Shown piece after piece: positions 1 to 6,772 of a stretch of DNA of 7,439 nucleotides. The translations under genes and the position numbers were made by a program. The stretch is from contig JBIOYQ010000121.1 in assembly GCA_044870295.1 (NCBI GenBank), positions 1 to 7,439 of the forward strand, in the 5' to 3' direction. The notes under the pieces are model-generated. The model saw only the letters and a program-made list of their open reading frames with translations, did no database searches and was not told where the DNA came from. This stretch comes from AC-52 sp044870295. GTDB taxonomy: Bacteria; Actinomycetota; UBA4738. Position 1 is the first letter of the stretch. Every line of letters begins with the position of its first letter.

Positions 1-3000
1 CCGTCTGCAGGGGCGCGTTGAAGTTCGCGACGTAGATGCCCTTCTCGTTCCTGACCAGCTCTTCGACGGTCTGCCGCGCGCCGCGGATGGCCATCATGGT
101 CCCGCTGTCCTCGCCCGCGGCTCGGAGCATGCAGGCACCTCGCGTCCAGAGCAGCTCGTACAGGCTCTCTTCCCCGAGCACACCCGCGGTGGCCAGCGCG
201 ACGTACTCTCCCACGCTGTGGCCCCCGGCCATGTCGGGCCGGATTCCGAAGGCGCGGAGGGTCTTGTAGAGACCGAACCCGGCGGCGCCCAGCGAAGGCT
301 GGGTGATGTCGGTGCGCATCAGCGCCTCGACGCTCGCCGCCTGATCTTCCTCCGTGAACGACGCCGGGGGATACACGTAGTGACTGAGCGGCAGCGGCAG
401 GCGCGACGCCAACACCCGGTCCGCCAGCGCGAAGCTCTCCCGCACCTCGTCGAAGAGGAGCGTGAGATCCTTCAGCATGTCCACTCTCTGGGAGCCCTGC
501 CCGGGAAAGACGAAAGCGATCTTGCCTTCTCGACCGAGCCCTGCGGGATCGAAATAGATGCCGCTGGGATCGCGCAGCGGCCCGGCGGACCCGATCGCCG
601 AGCCCGCGCGCACGAGCTTCCCCCGCAGGTCCTCCACCGAATCCGCGACGATGGACAGCGAAAACGCCGCGCCCGGTTGCGGGCGGCCGCGGCCCATCCG
701 AAAAGCGCGATGAGCCAGCTCGCGAAGCGCCACCGGCTCCGCCGCCGCCCGCCGGATCTCCTCGATGTCTTCCCGCAGCCGCTCCACGGTCGGACCGCGG
801 AAGCAGAACAGCTCCGCGGGGAGTTGCGCCATGGGGAAACGGGAAATCTCCACCTTCTCCCGCCGGTGCTCCTCCACCACGGCGTGGAAATTGGTCCCTC
901 CGAAGCCGAACGAGCTGACCCCCGCGCGGCGGGGCTGCTCCCTGCCGACCCACGGGCGCACGTCCGTGTTGAGGTACGCCGGGCTGTCACCCGCCCACAG
1001 CTCCGCCCCCGTCGGCTTCTTCACCCACAGCGTCGGCGGCAGGACCTTGTGGTACAAGGCCAAGGCGGCCTTGATCAAGCCCGCCATCCCGGCGGAACCC
1101 TTGGTGTGGCCGATCATCGACTTCACGGTGCCGACGGCACAGCTCCTGGGGGGCGCGCCGGCGTCGCGCAGCGCGCGGATGGTGCTCTCCGCCTCGGTGC
1201 GGTCGCCCAGCACCGTCCCGGTGCCGTGCGCCTCGATCAGCTCCACGGTGTCCATGCCGAGACCCGCCTGCTCGTAGGCTCGGCGGATGGCGCGCAGCTG
1301 CCCTCGCTGTGTCGGTGCCGTGAGGCTCTGGCCGCGTCCGTCGCTGGAGCTGCCCAATCCGCGCAGGACCGCATAGATCCGGTCGCCGTCGCGCTCCGCG
1401 TCCTCCAGCCGTTTGAGGACCACGACCCCGACTCCCTGGCCGAGGACGATGCCGTCACCGGAAGCGTCGAAGCACCGCGGGGTGCCGGTGGGGGACAGAG
1501 CCATCGTCTTGGAGAAGGAGAGATAGGTGAACGGGTTCTGCTGCACGTCCACCGCCGCGACAATGGACATCCGGCTCCGGCCGTTGCGCAGCTCCTCCAT
1601 GCCCAGCGACAAGGCCGCCAGCGCAGAGGCGCACGCGGCGGAGGTGGACTGGTTCGTCCCGCCCAGATCGAACTGATTCGCAATCCGCCCCGCGATGACG
1701 TTCGGGAGCAGTCCCGGAAGGGAATCCTCCGTCCATTCGGGGAGTTGGGCGAGCAGATCCTCGGGGACCTTCTCCAGGAACATGGGCAGCAGGGCCCGGA
1801 AGCAATAGAGCTGTCCCATGTTGCCGATCGCACCGCCCTCCCCGACGAACACGGACGTGTGCTCGCGGTCGAACTCGCGCTGATCGTAGCCGGCGTCGCG
1901 AATCGCGCGGTCCACCAACTCCAAGGCCAGGAGTTGACAGGGATCGATGGAGCTCAACGCCTTCGGCGGCATGCCGTACTTGACGGGATCGAACTCGATG
2001 GGATCGAGGAACCCTCCCCAGCGGGAATAGATCTTGTCCCGGGAGCTCGGTTCCGGGTCGAAGTAGATCGAAGCGTCCCACCGCTCCGGGGGCACCTCGG
2101 TGATGCTGTACTTGCCGCCGAGGATGTTCTCCCAGTAGGTGTCGAGATCGGGAGCGCCCGGGAAGATGGCGCTCATCCCTATGATCGCGATCTCGTCGCC
2201 ACCCCCGTCGTGGACCGCTCTCATCCGCACCCGGGCCTCTGGCCGAGGGCGGAGCAGCTCGTTGCTCTCCTCGGAGATCCGCCGGTGCAGGTCCGCGACC
2301 GAGTAGACCGAGTCGTGCAACACGATGGCGTGCCCGGCCATGTACACGCCCTCGCGCTGCTGCTGCGGCCCCGGCACCTCCAAGGTGGTGGGCTGGCTCG
2401 GATCGCGGCGCCGCTTCTCGTTGAAACGCAGCCCCTTGGCGGCGATGCGCAGGCGGCCCAGGACCAGGTGCTCCAGGTCCATGCGCACCTTTTCCGGCGG
2501 CAACCCCTGGCCGATCAGTCGCTGCTTCTCCTCCTCGAACGCGTGGCAGAACGGGCTGGGAGCGGCCCGGATCTCATAGCCGCCGCCGCAGTCCAGGATC
2601 GTGGTCCGCCGCGCCGCCAGGATTGCGTCCTGGAAAGCCGAGTTGATCGCGCCGCATTCCACCGCTTCCCGCGTGAACAGATAGCCGGTCCCCACCAGCA
2701 CGCCGACGTCCACGCCGCGATCGGCGAGCGGGGCCACGATGGCCGAGACCATCGCTCCCGACAGCGCTGTGCTGATCCCGCCGGCGAACAGCGCGCCGCA
2801 GCGGCCGGCCTTGTTGTCCCGGAGGGTGCGGGCGAGCAGAACCTCGATGGCGTTCTCCCAGAGGACGAATCCGGAGTAGCGTCCGATGTGGCCTCCGGAC
2901 TCGAGCCCCTCGAAGATCACGTTCCGGGTGCCCTCGTCCAGGTAGAGGTCCAGCAGCCGGTGCGACGGCACGTGGATGAACGTGGGAATCCCCATGGCCT

Positions 3001-4294
3001 CGAACGGCTGGGCCTGGACCGGCTGGCCGCCGGCGATGACAACCGCGGGCGGGGAGTACTTCTTCACCAGCTCGACCTGCGGTCCGTAGAGCTCCGGAGC
3101 CAGGAAGCCCAACAGCCCGGCCGCCCAGGGGGCCTGGCCCAGGCGTTCGCTCGTGTCCCGCAGCATCGGCTCCAGCTCGTCGGCCCGCATGGCCGCGATC
3201 GCCATGACCGGCAGGCCGCCTGCCGCCGCCACCGCCGCGGCGAACGCCGGTGTGTCGCTGACGCGGCTCATCGGTCCCTGGACGATGGGGTAGCGGGTCC
3301 CCAGGATCCTGGCGACGCCCTTGTGAGGACCCAGCGGCGCGGCTTCCCGGGCGCGCGACAGGTGGAACCGAAGGCTTCGATCCATCTCCTCCAGGACGCC
3401 GCCCACGGTCCGGAACTTCGCCGCCAGCCGGGCGGCGAAGGAGACCTCCATCCCCAGCTTGCGGGCCTCCCCGGAGGAGCCGGACAGTGCTTCGTCGATC
3501 GCCCGCCGCCAGCGGATGGTGCGTTCCTCTTCCGTCAGGTCGGACGTGGCCAGGCGGTGTTCCTGCTCCTGGAGGTTCGCGAGCAGGGTTCGCGCGGGTC
3601 CCAGGTACAGGCGGTACCCATCGCCCAGCCTCAACCCGACGGGAGAGGTTTCGCTGCCGTCCAGCCGCGAGACAGCCAGCCGCAACGGCGCGGGCAGCCG
3701 GGACTCCTCCACGAGGCACAGCTGCCAATCGAGCACGGCGCCGCTGGCCCCGGCGACATGGCAGGCCGCGGCCGTATGCAGGCCCACGCCTCCCTGGGCG
3801 TAGAAGGGTGTCGAGATGAGCCCGGACAAGCGCTGCAACAAGAGGAACGAGGTCTCATGGCCGATGCGACCGCCCGCTTCGCTCCCTTTGGCGATGACTC
3901 CATCGGCACCGGCCTGGTGCGCCGCGACCGCCTCGTCGACGCTCACCGCTTCGACCAGGACTTCCAGCTTGAGCCGCTGCAACCCGGAGATCATGGAGCG
4001 AAGCTCGGAGGCGGCACGGCTGGGGCGGACCAGAATGACCCGGCCCAGCCAGGGCGGTCGCGCCGTGACGAGCGGCTCCCAGACCTCGCGCCGCGAGGCG
4101 TCCAGCTTGACGCCCAGGGGGACGTCGGCGCCGGACGTCAGCTCCGAGAAGGCATCCCGCAGGCTCTCCGCGTCGCGAACGTCCTCGAGGTCGACGAAGC
4201 CCCACGCTCCCGCGCGAACGGCCTCGCAGGCCAGCGGAATGTTCGCGACTCCACCCGGAGCAACGACGATCCAGGTGAAATCAGACACCCTCAC
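1..4294 (-). CDS. Modular polyketide / PUFA-like synthase, 5' part: NPD-NPD-KS-AT (partial at left edge)
   Basis: Partial gene: 1431 codons are open to the window edge; the C-terminus is missing. By residue: NPD1 at about 1-260 has the flavin/phosphate-loop-like KGSEAGGRIGH (136-146) and AQGGVG (166-171). NPD2 at about 332-690 starts RYPIVQGPMSRVSD and has ESGGHIG (465-471) and FAGGIS (503-508); it resembles the PKS-associated NPD type. KS at about 700-1140 has the full triad: C888 in TSAACASAL, H1023 in EAHGTGT and H1063 in KSMIGHTKG, with the usual 135/40 spacing, and ends FGFGGTNFHA. AT from about 1258 has FPGQGSQ, S1360 in GHSVGEY and R1385 in WTRGACM; the window ends before the YASH/HAFH specificity motif. 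GHSVG rather than GHSQG favours malonyl units. Known: NPD folds include the enoyl reductases FabK and PfaD. Start: an in-frame TGA lies upstream, leaving GTG at 4318, 4294 or 4288; 4294 is chosen because GAGG sits 5 nt before it. Expected downstream but unseen: AT end, ACPs, possibly KR/DH. The final product is unknown. Confidence 0.93.
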   Translation of the reverse strand, partial: MRVSDFTWIVVAPGGVANIPLACEAVRAGAWGFVDLEDVRDAESLRDAFSELTSGADVPLGVKLDASRREVWEPLVTARPPWLGRVILVRPSRAASELRSMISGLQRLKLEVLVEAVSVDEAVAAHQAGADGVIAKGSEAGGRIGHETSFLLLQRLSGLISTPFYAQGGVGLHTAAACHVAGASGAVLDWQLCLVEESRLPAPLRLAVSRLDGSETSPVGLRLGDGYRLYLGPARTLLANLQEQEHRLATSDLTEEERTIRWRRAIDEALSGSSGEARKLGMEVSFAARLAAKFRTVGGVLEEMDRSLRFHLSRAREAAPLGPHKGVARILGTRYPIVQGPMSRVSDTPAFAAAVAAAGGLPVMAIAAMRADELEPMLRDTSERLGQAPWAAGLLGFLAPELYGPQVELVKKYSPPAVVIAGGQPVQAQPFEAMGIPTFIHVPSHRLLDLYLDEGTRNVIFEGLESGGHIGRYSGFVLWENAIEVLLARTLRDNKAGRCGALFAGGISTALSGAMVSAIVAPLADRGVDVGVLVGTGYLFTREAVECGAINSAFQDAILAARRTTILDCGGGYEIRAAPSPFCHAFEEEKQRLIGQGLPPEKVRMDLEHLVLGRLRIAAKGLRFNEKRRRDPSQPTTLEVPGPQQQREGVYMAGHAIVLHDSVYSVADLHRRISEESNELLRPRPEARVRMRAVHDGGGDEIAIIGMSAIFPGAPDLDTYWENILGGKYSITEVPPERWDASIYFDPEPSSRDKIYSRWGGFLDPIEFDPVKYGMPPKALSSIDPCQLLALELVDRAIRDAGYDQREFDREHTSVFVGEGGAIGNMGQLYCFRALLPMFLEKVPEDLLAQLPEWTEDSLPGLLPNVIAGRIANQFDLGGTNQSTSAACASALAALSLGMEELRNGRSRMSIVAAVDVQQNPFTYLSFSKTMALSPTGTPRCFDASGDGIVLGQGVGVVVLKRLEDAERDGDRIYAVLRGLGSSSDGRGQSLTAPTQRGQLRAIRRAYEQAGLGMDTVELIEAHGTGTVLGDRTEAESTIRALRDAGAPPRSCAVGTVKSMIGHTKGSAGMAGLIKAALALYHKVLPPTLWVKKPTGAELWAGDSPAYLNTDVRPWVGREQPRRAGVSSFGFGGTNFHAVVEEHRREKVEISRFPMAQLPAELFCFRGPTVERLREDIEEIRRAAAEPVALRELAHRAFRMGRGRPQPGAAFSLSIVADSVEDLRGKLVRAGSAIGSAGPLRDPSGIYFDPAGLGREGKIAFVFPGQGSQRVDMLKDLTLLFDEVRESFALADRVLASRLPLPLSHYVYPPASFTEEDQAASVEALMRTDITQPSLGAAGFGLYKTLRAFGIRPDMAGGHSVGEYVALATAGVLGEESLYELLWTRGACMLRAAGEDSGTMMAIRGARQTVEELVRNEKGIYVANFNAPLQT

Positions 4295-4304
4295 GCGAAC
4301 CTCA

Positions 4305-4325
4305 TGATCAGTGATCACGGATCAG
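4305..4325. repeat. Three tandem 7-bp repeats (KGATCAS) at the synthase start
   Basis: The plus strand reads TGATCAG, TGATCAC, GGATCAG: three consecutive heptads differing at the edge bases. The middle copy overlaps the 8-bp palindrome GTGATCAC (4311-4318). The repeat ends 11 bp upstream of the preferred GTG start and would overlap the N-terminus if the GTG at 4318 were used. Direct repeats with a 7-bp period near a start could be an operator; this is inference. Confidence 0.45.
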
Positions 4326-4345
4326 TTGCTCGGTGTCGTGTCGCA

Positions 4346-4357
4346 CCCGCCGGCGGG
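4346..4357. repeat. 12-bp perfect palindrome in the synthase 5' leader
   Basis: CCCGCCGGCGGG is fully self-complementary. It lies between the candidate promoter and the start of the synthase gene, so it would be in the mRNA leader. It could be a dimeric repressor site. As RNA it has no room for a loop, so a stable hairpin would need to lose its central pairs. GC-rich palindromes also arise by chance in such DNA, so a role is unproven. Confidence 0.4.
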
Positions 4358-4412
4358 AAGATCAACTCCCGCTCCCAGGCGGTGCGCCATTCCCGATCGC
4401 CTGAAAGACGTC

Positions 4413-4441
4413 ATTTTTGTTCCAGGGCGTGCCAAAGTCAA
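4413..4441 (-). promoter_or_regulatory. Candidate sigma70-like promoter for the synthase gene
   Basis: On the minus strand, TTGACT (4441-4436, 5 of 6 to TTGACA) is followed by a 17-nt spacer and AAAAAT (4418-4413, 4 of 6 to TATAAT). It sits in the only A/T-rich patch of the intergenic region. Transcription would begin near 4406, giving a 5' leader of roughly 110 nt that contains the palindrome and the heptad repeat. This is a consensus match by eye only. Confidence 0.45.
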
Positions 4442-4643
4442 GCGAAGGCCCCGACCCCACGCCACCGAATCCGGCCCTTCGCCTGCCTCCACCATTCCCC
4501 GGCCCGCGGAGGGAGACGGTTAGGGTACCCGAGGTGGATGACAACCGCAAGACAGCCCCCCGGAATCGCAGCCCTAGCATGCTTCGGGGCGCCGCGGATG
4601 GAGAGTGACTCGCGTCACCAGGGAGAGTCTCGATGAACTCCAC

Positions 4644-4674
4644 TTGTTACGTGGCCGCGGTTTCGTGGTAGGGT
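4644..4674 (+). promoter_or_regulatory. Weak candidate promoter for the methyltransferase-hydroxylase pair
   Basis: TTGTTA (4644-4649) and TAGGGT (4669-4674) are separated by 19 nt, longer than the usual 16-18. Transcription would start around 4681, only a few bases before the ATG at 4686, giving a leaderless or nearly leaderless message. The AGGG inside the second hexamer could instead be a Shine-Dalgarno site, though 12 nt from the ATG is long. The two readings exclude each other. Confidence 0.2.
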
Positions 4675-4685
4675 ACGTATCCCCT

Positions 4686-5627
4686 ATGAACTGCACCACC
4701 TGCGGTTCGTCCGCGATCGGCGCGTACCTGCGACCCTCCGTGGGGCAGATCCTTCAGTGCGCGTCGTGCAAGGCAGTGTTCCTGTCGCCCGAGGCGCAGG
4801 AGACGGGGGCGGAAACGCTCTACTCGCAGGACTACTTCACAGAGCGGGAGGGATACTTCTTCCACGACGGGGTGGTGGACGGCAGCGGCCAGGAGAGCCC
4901 GCACGTCGCGGACTTCCGGGCGGGCCTGGCCCTCATCCAGGCCCAGGGCCTCACCACGGGATCGCTCCTCGATGTGGGATGCGCCACGGGCAGCTTCTTG
5001 AGAGTCGCCCAGGCCGCGGGCTGGCAGTGCCGCGGGGTCGAGGTATCCGCCTTCGCGGCCGCCCAGGCCCGGGAGCGCACCGGCTGCGAGGTCTTCGCGG
5101 GCCGCCTGGAGGACGCCTCGTTCGGAAGCGCGGTGTTCGACGTCATCACCATGTGGGACCTCCTGGAGCACCTGCCCGATCCCCTGCACGGGCTGGAGAC
5201 GGCCCGCCGGCTGCTGAGGCCTTCGGGCCTCCTGCTCGTGAACACCCCCAACGAGAACTCGCTGCTGCGCCTGGTGGCCCGCTTCCTCTACCGGGGCAGC
5301 GGAGGCCGGATCACCGCTCCCGTGAACCGCCTCTACCATCGCTACCACCTCTACTACTTCGCCGCGGAGACGCTCACCGTGCTGTTCCGGCGCGCGGGGT
5401 TCGAGCTGGTGGAGGTGCACATCAAGCCCATCCCTCCCTCTCGCGGGCGGATTCCCGCCGCCACCAAGGTGGCCATGAAGGTCCTCTCGGTGGCCGCACG
5501 CCTTCTCAACGCGGAGTACGAGCTGATACTGCTGGCCCGCAACCCGGGGCCGGCAGCGCAGAACGCCGCGCGGGGAAGCGGCGCGCGGGCGCCGGACCCG
5601 GGGAGGCCAGAGGCCAGAAGCGCCTAG
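4686..5627 (+). CDS. Class I SAM-dependent methyltransferase with N-terminal zinc-ribbon-like knuckle
   Basis: 313 residues. Predicted to transfer a methyl group from S-adenosylmethionine; the acceptor is unknown. A four-Cys knuckle (C3, C6, C25, C28) leads into LYSQDYF (45-51), a layout common in this methyltransferase type. SAM-binding motif I is LLDVGCATGSF (94-104), the acidic end of strand 2 is GVEVS (117-121), and further core motifs are FDVITMWDLLEHL (151-163) and LRPSGLLLVNTPNE (177-190). HLYYFAAETLTVLFRRAGFE (221-240) is typical of the C-terminal half of Methyltransf_23-like enzymes. The last 25 or so residues are a Pro/Ala/Arg-rich tail. A GTG at 4605 would add 27 residues and has GGA-rich sequence before it, but the knuckle normally sits at the N-terminus, so 4686 is preferred. 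It forms a two-gene operon with the hydroxylase. Being divergent from the synthase it could be a tailoring enzyme; similar proteins also act in sugar and glycan pathways. Confidence 0.9.
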   Translation: MNCTTCGSSAIGAYLRPSVGQILQCASCKAVFLSPEAQETGAETLYSQDYFTEREGYFFHDGVVDGSGQESPHVADFRAGLALIQAQGLTTGSLLDVGCATGSFLRVAQAAGWQCRGVEVSAFAAAQARERTGCEVFAGRLEDASFGSAVFDVITMWDLLEHLPDPLHGLETARRLLRPSGLLLVNTPNENSLLRLVARFLYRGSGGRITAPVNRLYHRYHLYYFAAETLTVLFRRAGFELVEVHIKPIPPSRGRIPAATKVAMKVLSVAARLLNAEYELILLARNPGPAAQNAARGSGARAPDPGRPEARSA

Positions 5628-5630
5628 GGG
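5626..5630 (+). promoter_or_regulatory. Ribosome binding site overlapping the methyltransferase stop
   Basis: AGGGG begins inside the TAG stop codon (5625-5627) of the methyltransferase and ends 7 nt before the ATG at 5638. The overlap suggests that the two genes are co-transcribed and perhaps translationally coupled. It also supports 5638 as the start of the hydroxylase. Confidence 0.7.
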
Positions 5631-5637
5631 TGGAACC

Positions 5638-6333
5638 ATGTTCTATCGCACCGAGACGTTCGATTTCGTGAGGACGCTGGAGTCGGAGTTCGCGAACATC
5701 CGCGATGAGTTCCTCCGGCGCTTCGACGAGCGGGACGCGCGCCTGTGGCCGCAGCCGTTCGTCTATACGAAGGAATGGAAGATGCTCCCCCTGCTGGACC
5801 GCGGCCGCCTGGCCCAGCACGGCGTGACCGGGATCGACCAGGACCTGGAGCGGAACCAGCGGAACTTCCCGCGGACCCTGGAGGTGCTGAACCGCCTGCC
5901 GGGGCTGGTCACTGCGGGCTTCTCCCGTCTGGTCCCGGGTACCCGCATCCACCCCCACAAGGGGATCGACCATACGGTCTTGCGCTGTCACCTGGGCCTG
6001 GTGGCCCCTCCCGGCTACATGCTGCACGTCAACGGCATGCAGCGTCAGTGGGAAGATGGTTGCGTGTGGCTTTTCGACGACACCTACGCGCACGAGGTGT
6101 GGAGCGAGGGCGACCAGCCCCGCGTGGTCCTGATCATGGATTTCAACAAGAAGGACCTGGAGAAGCTGGCCGGGGAGCCCCTTGAGAACCTGGCCATCCC
6201 GCGGACGCCGGAAGAGGTCGAGCGGGGCCGCGACCTGGAAGGCCGCTGCCAGGAATGGCAGCAGAAGTACGCCGAGGCGCAGCCAGCGCCGGACTGGGAC
6301 AAGATCTTCGATTACGAGGCGGACAAGACCTGA
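5638..6333 (+). CDS. Aspartyl/asparaginyl beta-hydroxylase-family Fe(II)/2-oxoglutarate dioxygenase
   Basis: 231 residues, complete, cytoplasmic (no signal peptide or membrane segment). The fold is recognisable from LRCHLGLVAP (115-124), WEDGCVWLFDDTYAHEVW (138-155) and QPRVVLIMDF (160-169). By comparison with human AspH, H118 and H152 would be the two iron ligands and R162 would bind 2-oxoglutarate; GTRIHPHKG (101-109) lies where the family has its conserved entry to the core. About 60 residues after the core are charged and helical-looking. Known: the family includes peptide Asp/Asn hydroxylases and LpxO, which 2-hydroxylates a lipid A acyl chain. Inference: next to a PKS and an ACP, hydroxylation of an acyl or polyketide chain is plausible, but the substrate cannot be read from sequence. 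It is second in the operon with the methyltransferase and convergent with the ACP gene. Confidence 0.9.
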   Translation: MFYRTETFDFVRTLESEFANIRDEFLRRFDERDARLWPQPFVYTKEWKMLPLLDRGRLAQHGVTGIDQDLERNQRNFPRTLEVLNRLPGLVTAGFSRLVPGTRIHPHKGIDHTVLRCHLGLVAPPGYMLHVNGMQRQWEDGCVWLFDDTYAHEVWSEGDQPRVVLIMDFNKKDLEKLAGEPLENLAIPRTPEEVERGRDLEGRCQEWQQKYAEAQPAPDWDKIFDYEADKT

Positions 6334-6396
6334 GCTGAAGGTCCGTCGACACGCCCTCGCGGTCGCTCTTCCCGGGGCGCCTTTCTCGGTATGGTC

Positions 6397-6416
6397 CGGG
6401 CCGGCGGTAAGGCCCG
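6397..6416. terminator. GC-rich hairpin between convergent genes, possible two-way terminator
   Basis: CGGGCC (6397-6402) and GGCCCG (6411-6416) can pair over an 8-nt loop. The hairpin sits between the hydroxylase stop (6333) and the ACP stop (6467), where a shared terminator would be expected. Neither strand has a T-tract after the stem, so it does not meet the intrinsic-terminator rule. The rest of 6334-6466 has nothing I recognise. Confidence 0.25.
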
Positions 6417-6466
6417 CGGTGCACTCCTCGTCGACGCCAGCTGGGGTCGGGGGGATTCTTGCGCGC

Positions 6467-6763
6467 TCAGGGGGCTAGTTGATCCTCCAGGAAGGTCAGG
6501 AGCTGTCCCACGGTGAAGTCCTGGAACTGGCCGTCTTGGAACACCAGCTTCTGGAACAGCAGCTTCTTCCGGAAGTGTTTTCCGATGGCCATGCAGAACT
6601 CGACGATCATCACGGACTCGAAATCCAGATCGCCGACGATGCGCGTCTCCTCGGTGAGGGGTCCCGAGAAGTCCGAGTCCAGCTTCTTGCTCTTGTCGCG
6701 CAGGATCTCCAGCACGTCCGTGCGAAGCTGATCCCGCGTCCATGCCTGCTCCGCGTTTCCCAT
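6467..6763 (-). CDS. Free-standing acyl carrier protein
   Basis: 98 residues, close to the 75-100 usual for a discrete carrier protein. The phosphopantetheine attachment site is GDLDFESVMIVEF (44-56) with S50 as the modified serine. Residues 10-30 form helix I, and DFTVGQLLTFLED (82-94) is the C-terminal helix typical of ACPs. Two oddities: the usual Asp-Ser-Leu is Glu-Ser-Val, and helix III territory is basic (GKHFRKKLLFQKL, 61-73) where ACPs are normally acidic. A long FQKLVFQDGQFQD segment joins it to the last helix. The start is supported by AGGAAGGG (6780-6773). Role: carries acyl or polyketide intermediates on a phosphopantetheine arm, in the cytoplasm. Location next to the synthase region suggests a dedicated trans-acting carrier rather than housekeeping AcpP; partner enzymes are not proven. 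Confidence 0.9.
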   Translation of the reverse strand: MGNAEQAWTRDQLRTDVLEILRDKSKKLDSDFSGPLTEETRIVGDLDFESVMIVEFCMAIGKHFRKKLLFQKLVFQDGQFQDFTVGQLLTFLEDQLAP

Positions 6764-6772
6764 GATCGGTAT

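Larger units (their letters stand above)
4295..4685. other. Divergent intergenic region between synthase and methyltransferase
   Basis: These 391 bases separate two divergent genes and hold no convincing gene. They contain the candidate synthase promoter, a 12-bp palindrome and a heptad repeat, plus a weaker candidate promoter next to the methyltransferase start. The stretch 4445-4640 is GC-rich with nothing else recognisable. Open frames crossing it on either strand show no family motifs. The length is generous for a compact genome and suits two-way regulation. Confidence 0.7.

Noticed and set aside
2574..3728. A minus-strand 384-codon frame, and other minus-strand frames at 472-990, 1237-1833 and 1455-2081
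   Set aside because: They lie in other frames within the synthase gene and have Arg/Gly/Pro/Ser-rich low-information sequence. The synthase frame is continuous through all of them.
4419..4436. Sigma54 promoter (TGGCAC on the minus strand)
   Set aside because: The -24 element looks perfect, but at the required spacing the -12 element reads GGAA instead of TTGC, so the GC dinucleotide is missing. The overlapping sigma70-like reading is better.
218..4636. A plus-strand open frame of 1472 codons spanning most of the left half
   Set aside because: It is the antisense of the synthase gene. Its translation is rich in Arg/His/Gln/Pro with no family motif, whereas the minus strand reads clear NPD, KS and AT motifs through the same bases. 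High GC leaves few stop codons in antisense frames.
4362..4643. A 93-codon minus-strand frame upstream of the synthase
   Set aside because: Gly/Arg/Ser-rich with no motif or convincing ribosome site, and it covers the candidate promoter and palindrome region.
4605..4685. GTG at 4605 as the methyltransferase start
   Set aside because: It adds 27 residues with no recognisable motif ahead of a zinc-ribbon knuckle that usually begins the protein. Kept as an alternative because purine-rich sequence precedes it.
4647..5639. Long antisense and alternative-frame ORFs over the methyltransferase (minus 330 codons, plus 304 codons from 4757)
   Set aside because: The frame from 4686 carries the complete SAM-binding motif set; the others have skewed composition and no motifs.
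5506..6093. A 195-codon minus-strand frame over the hydroxylase
   Set aside because: Antisense shadow: the plus frame has both iron-ligand histidines and the 2-oxoglutarate arginine in the right context.
6345..6435. Two GTCGAC hexamers (6345-6350 and 6430-6435) as a repeat pair
   Set aside because: Short palindromic hexamers are expected by chance in GC-rich DNA, and the flanking bases do not extend the match.
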